64,000 nucleotides of DNA from positions 1 through 64,000 of the forward strand of contig CANBWP010000010.1 of the NCBI GenBank assembly GCA_947373185.1, in the 5' to 3' direction. Positions within the stretch are counted from its first letter, which is position 1, and each line of letters opens with the position of its first letter. Source of the DNA: Comamonadaceae bacterium (lineage in GTDB: Bacteria; Pseudomonadota; Gammaproteobacteria; Burkholderiales; Burkholderiaceae_C). Under the pieces are notes generated by a model. It made no database searches. It was not told the origin of the DNA and worked only from the letters and a program-made list of their open reading frames with translations. Shown here piece after piece: positions 61,479 to 64,000 of the stretch. Position numbers and translations under genes: made by a program.

Positions 61479-61943
61479 ATGAGCAAACCAAATCATGAAT
61501 TGGGTTTGATGGCACTGATCAAACGATCTAGGCCCTTGAATTTAATCACTGGCCCCATCATCTACAGCATGATTTTCCCCATCATGTTCTTAGATTTTTG
61601 CGTGAGCTTTTACCAATGGTCTTGCTTTCCCATCTACGGCATCGCCAAATTTTCACGCAAAGACTTCATCATCTTTGACCGTCAAGAATTGGCATATTTG
61701 GATTGGATTTCAAAATTCCACTGCACCTACTGTGCCTACGGGGTAGGCGTCATGGCGTTTTCCAGTGAAGTCATTGGTGCGACTGAAGCCTATTTTTGCC
61801 CTGTCAAACACAAAACCAAACAACTTGTTCACAAATTGAACCAATGGCCCACGATTGCTTTCAAGCAAGGCGCTCATTTTGATTTCGATAAACAACTCGA
61901 CCAGCTCAGAACTGATCTTGAAAAACCACAGGAAAAATCATGA
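61479..61943 (+). CDS. Membrane-associated protein with a CxxC...C motif, unknown function
   Basis: 154 residues. A hydrophobic N-terminal part (LNLITGPIIYSMIFPIMFLDFCVSFYQW) is followed by FPIYGIAKFSRKDFIIFDRQELAYLDWI and a cysteine segment (HCTYCAYGVGVMAFSSEVIGATEAYFCPVKH), which looks like a metal or heme site. I recall a conserved proteobacterial family with the same cysteine pattern but no function. The ATG is only 4 bp after the preceding terminator T tract. Its stop overlaps an ATG at 61940 as ATGA. Confidence 0.85.
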   Translation: MSKPNHELGLMALIKRSRPLNLITGPIIYSMIFPIMFLDFCVSFYQWSCFPIYGIAKFSRKDFIIFDRQELAYLDWISKFHCTYCAYGVGVMAFSSEVIGATEAYFCPVKHKTKQLVHKLNQWPTIAFKQGAHFDFDKQLDQLRTDLEKPQEKS

Positions 61944-61949
61944 AAAAAT

Positions 61950-62567
61950 ATGCACCCCACATCTCACATCTCACATGTCCTTGCTTTGACTTGTCTATTT
62001 GCAGCAGGACACGCCATGGCCGAATCACTCAGCACCATGGAATACAAAACCGCCAAGCAGCGCATTGAAGCCGACTACAAAGTTGACAAAAAAACTTGTA
62101 CCGCCTTGTCTGGCAACACGAAAGACATCTGCATGGCTGAGGCCAAGGGCAAAGAATCTATTGCGTTGAGTGAGTTGGATCACACCAACGCACCCACCGC
62201 CAAGTCACTCTACAAGGCGCAAGTTGCCAAAGGTGAAGCCACGTACAACATCGCTCAACAAAAATGCGATGAAATGTCTGGCAACGCGAAAGATGTCTGC
62301 AAAAAAGAGGCAAAAGCCGCGCTGACGACGGTCAAAGCCGATGCCAATGTTGCCCTGAAATCTTCTCAAAACGATGCCAAAGCGGTGCAAGAAACTGCAG
62401 AAGTGAAGGCCAAAACGAGCACTGAAAACAAAGAGGTTCGCGCAACGGCCAATGCGGATAAGCGGGCCGCCGAATTGAAAGTCGCTTTAGAGAAGTGCGA
62501 TGCATTAGCCGCAAGTGCCAAAGAAGCCTGTGTGGCCGTTGCAAAATCGACCTTTGGCAAACTCTAA
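61950..62567 (+). CDS. Exported protein with three C-X10-C repeats; start disrupted by a 7-bp duplication
   Basis: 205 residues from the ATG at 61950. The mature part is Ala/Lys-rich helix with three cysteine repeats: CTALSGNTKDIC, CDEMSGNAKDVC and CDALAASAKEAC, each followed by an acidic/basic helix (AEAKGK and similar). The natural start would be the ATG at 61940, coupled to the previous stop and giving MKKYAPHISHVLALTCLFAAGHAMA. A 7-bp tandem duplication at 58-71 of that 100-bp block shifts that frame to an early stop. The remaining start at 61950 gives a signal sequence lacking the basic end. Function unknown. Confidence 0.75.
   Translation: MHPTSHISHVLALTCLFAAGHAMAESLSTMEYKTAKQRIEADYKVDKKTCTALSGNTKDICMAEAKGKESIALSELDHTNAPTAKSLYKAQVAKGEATYNIAQQKCDEMSGNAKDVCKKEAKAALTTVKADANVALKSSQNDAKAVQETAEVKAKTSTENKEVRATANADKRAAELKVALEKCDALAASAKEACVAVAKSTFGKL
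61958..61977 (+). repeat. 7-bp tandem repeat (CACATCT) in the signal-sequence region
   Basis: CACATCT (61958-61964), CACATCT (61965-61971) and a partial CACATG (61972-61977). Removing one unit joins the ATG at 61940 to the downstream frame and restores a normal Sec signal peptide. Confidence 0.9.
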
Positions 62568-62693
62568 GGCCACAGCATGCACCTGAGTGACACGTGTCGC
62601 GCATTTGCCAGTGAGAGAAGTCACTGTGGAAGTATCATGAACTTGATTGTGTCCATGACTTCTTTCTCACTAAGGAATTTGCATGCTTGCCAC

Positions 62694-63413
62694 TCAGGCA
62701 CAGGCTAGCAACCAGTTTTGCATGGCTTGCGCCACAGCTTCTGGCTTTTCCATCGTCGACATGTGACCTGCATTGGGAATGACGGCCATTGCCGCACCAG
62801 GCACATGGACTTTCATGGCTTCATGCTGAGCGGGGGGCGACCATGCATCTTGCTCGCCACACAGCATCAAGGTGGGAACCTTGATGGACTTCAGCACCTC
62901 TGTGCCGTCGGGTCGGTGTATCAAGGCCAAAAGTTGCCTTGCAAACACATCTGAACTCTTTCGTTCAAACATGCTCAAAATTTGTTCGATCAAGGCAGCG
63001 TCTTTCAAACGATCTGGATGGACCATGCCCTTGACCCATTCATGGGCCATGGCCCGAACACCTTGGGCTTGCGCAATGCCAAGGAGTGCCAGTCTTTTCC
63101 TCACCTCCTCTTCACCCGCCGTGCCACTCAATTTGGGTAGGTGCCCGGTGTCCATGAGTGCCACGCCCGCAATCCGTTCAGGGGCCAGGCGCAAGGCTTC
63201 CAGAACTACCCGACCACCCATGGAGTGACCCGCAACGACAAATTGATCGGGCGCCTGATCCAAGAGTTGCGTCGCCATCAAGGTGAGACTGTTTGCCAAC
63301 TTGTGATCAACGATGTGGAACGACTTGGCCGCAGGCAGCAAGGGCAATAAGGGCTCCCAGACTGTGTGATCACACATCAATCCAGGCACCAATACCAGAG
63401 GAAATGCATTCAT
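62694..63413 (-). CDS. Alpha/beta hydrolase
   Basis: 239 residues: oxyanion region VLVPGLMCDHTVWEPLL, nucleophile elbow VVAGHSMGGRVVLE (Ser), acid in MLCGEQDAWSPP, and catalytic His in PNAGHMSTMEKP. Cytoplasmic, of the esterase/3-oxoadipate enol-lactonase-like fold. The substrate is unknown. The stop lies 127 bp from the convergent C-X10-C protein gene. It follows the ABC binding-protein gene by 12 bp in the same orientation, so they may form an operon. Confidence 0.9.
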   Translation of the reverse strand: MNAFPLVLVPGLMCDHTVWEPLLPLLPAAKSFHIVDHKLANSLTLMATQLLDQAPDQFVVAGHSMGGRVVLEALRLAPERIAGVALMDTGHLPKLSGTAGEEEVRKRLALLGIAQAQGVRAMAHEWVKGMVHPDRLKDAALIEQILSMFERKSSDVFARQLLALIHRPDGTEVLKSIKVPTLMLCGEQDAWSPPAQHEAMKVHVPGAAMAVIPNAGHMSTMEKPEAVAQAMQNWLLACA

Positions 63414-63425
63414 GGTCGGAAAAGC

Positions 63426-64000
63426 TTAACGTGTTTTACCAATGTCTTTCACATCCGTCACGGTTTCAAACTCTTGATTCCACAATTGACCGTTGACACG
63501 CTCCACTTTGCGAATGTAAATGTTTTGAACCACGTCACGCGTTTGTGCGTCAATGTAAATAGGGCCGCGTGGGCTTTCAAAAATTTGACCTTTCATGGCG
63601 TTCAGCAAGGGTTCACCACCCTGCCCTTTGGTGGCCTTGGCAGCTTCGTAGATAACGCGCATGCCGTCGTAGGCGCCTACCGCCATGAAGTTGGGACGTG
63701 CGCCATTGTTGGCTTTGCCAAAGGCTTCGACAAATTTCTGATTGATCGGCGATTTGTGCGATGCAGAGTAATGGTGTGTTGAGACCACCCCCAAGGCCAC
63801 ATCACCCATGCCGTTGATGATGTCATCGTCGGTCACACTGCCTTCCGCAATCAATCGAATGCCGGCTTTGTCCAAACCGCGGTCTGAGAACTGCTTCATC
63901 AATGCCACGCCCACACCTGCCGGCACAAAAGTGAACAGGGCATCAGGTTTGGCATCTTTCACGCGTTGCAAAAATGGCGCAAAGTCGGGGTTGCGCAAAG
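63426..64000 (-). CDS. ABC transporter substrate-binding protein (Leu/Ile/Val family), partial
   Basis: C-terminal 190 or so residues of a type 1 periplasmic binding protein, cut by the window edge. Visible family elements are DALFTFVPAGVGVALMKQFSDRGL, MGDVALGVVSTHHYSASH, FMAVGAYDGMRVIYEAAKATKGQ and the C-terminal ESPRGPIYIDAQTRDVVQNIYI. The frame is open through the edge, so the start lies outside. It is the third binding protein of this family in the window. Confidence 0.92.
   Translation of the reverse strand, partial: LRNPDFAPFLQRVKDAKPDALFTFVPAGVGVALMKQFSDRGLDKAGIRLIAEGSVTDDDIINGMGDVALGVVSTHHYSASHKSPINQKFVEAFGKANNGARPNFMAVGAYDGMRVIYEAAKATKGQGGEPLLNAMKGQIFESPRGPIYIDAQTRDVVQNIYIRKVERVNGQLWNQEFETVTDVKDIGKTR

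Overview
The window looks like chromosome of a betaproteobacterium of the order Burkholderiales, most likely family Comamonadaceae (freshwater relatives such as Limnohabitans or Rhodoferax). This is inferred from gene content and protein sequence recalled from family members, not from a database search. Typical signs are kdsB-adk and lexA with CTG(G/T)-N8-ACAG boxes, several Bug-type tripartite-tricarboxylate binding proteins, a LivKHMGF cluster with an acyl-CoA module, the cysI-DUF934-cysH-cysD-cysN order, and a fused two-subunit NAD-linked formate dehydrogenase. Nearly all the DNA is coding. I saw no insertion sequence, prophage, CRISPR array or rRNA.

Layout. 0-3 kb: end of kdsB, adk, asparaginase (-), and lexA with two SOS boxes and a small downstream gene. 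3-9.6 kb: acyl-CoA/beta-oxidation block (2-hydroxyacid dehydrogenase, 3-hydroxyacyl-CoA dehydrogenase, enoyl-CoA hydratase, Crp-type regulator, APH-like kinase, acyl-CoA dehydrogenase). 9.7-9.95 kb: tRNA-Pro and tRNA-Arg. 10-15.6 kb: branched-chain amino acid type ABC transporter and a short CaiB/BaiF protein. 15.6-24.4 kb: hrpA (-), argA, dsbB (-), fpr (-), yggX, mnmC. 25.7-32.4 kb: sulfate assimilation, followed by a ferredoxin/ferredoxin reductase pair. 32.5-34.7 kb: TPP riboswitch and TonB-dependent receptor. 34.8-36.8 kb: VF530 protein, tRNA-Asn, SRAP protein/truncated globin pair, rubredoxin (-). 37.2-43.6 kb: Bug proteins, oxaloacetate decarboxylase-like enzyme, amidohydrolase, and a two-component system. 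43.6-50 kb (-): ModE-like HTH, small exported protein, ModA-like protein, and formate dehydrogenase. 50.1-52.5 kb: sulfide dehydrogenase (cytochrome c plus flavoprotein) and SoxYZ. 52.5-56 kb: MFS, universal stress protein, B12-binding radical SAM protein. 56-62.6 kb: envelope/stress cluster (DUF3309, ATPase relic, cupin, Crp-type regulator, YqjD/E/K-like operon, glycine-zipper and BON lipoproteins, OmpA-like protein, small proteins). 62.7-64 kb (-): alpha/beta hydrolase and a truncated ABC binding protein.

Themes. The organism appears to scavenge small organic acids and amino acids, assimilates sulfate through APS reductase, and can draw electrons from formate and reduced sulfur. The observations I rate highest are: (1) a CRP-geometry palindrome, TGTTC-N6-GMACA, repeated upstream of several genes of the 56-60 kb stress cluster and perfect in front of that cluster's own Crp-family gene; (2) a TPP riboswitch controlling a TonB-dependent receptor; (3) an MnmC whose methyltransferase half has lost its motifs; (4) a 7-bp tandem duplication that breaks the coupled start and signal peptide of a C-X10-C repeat protein; (5) two gene relics, a GGDEF fragment and a chimeric P-type ATPase fragment; (6) small genes of 51, 55 and 57 codons that simple length cut-offs would miss.
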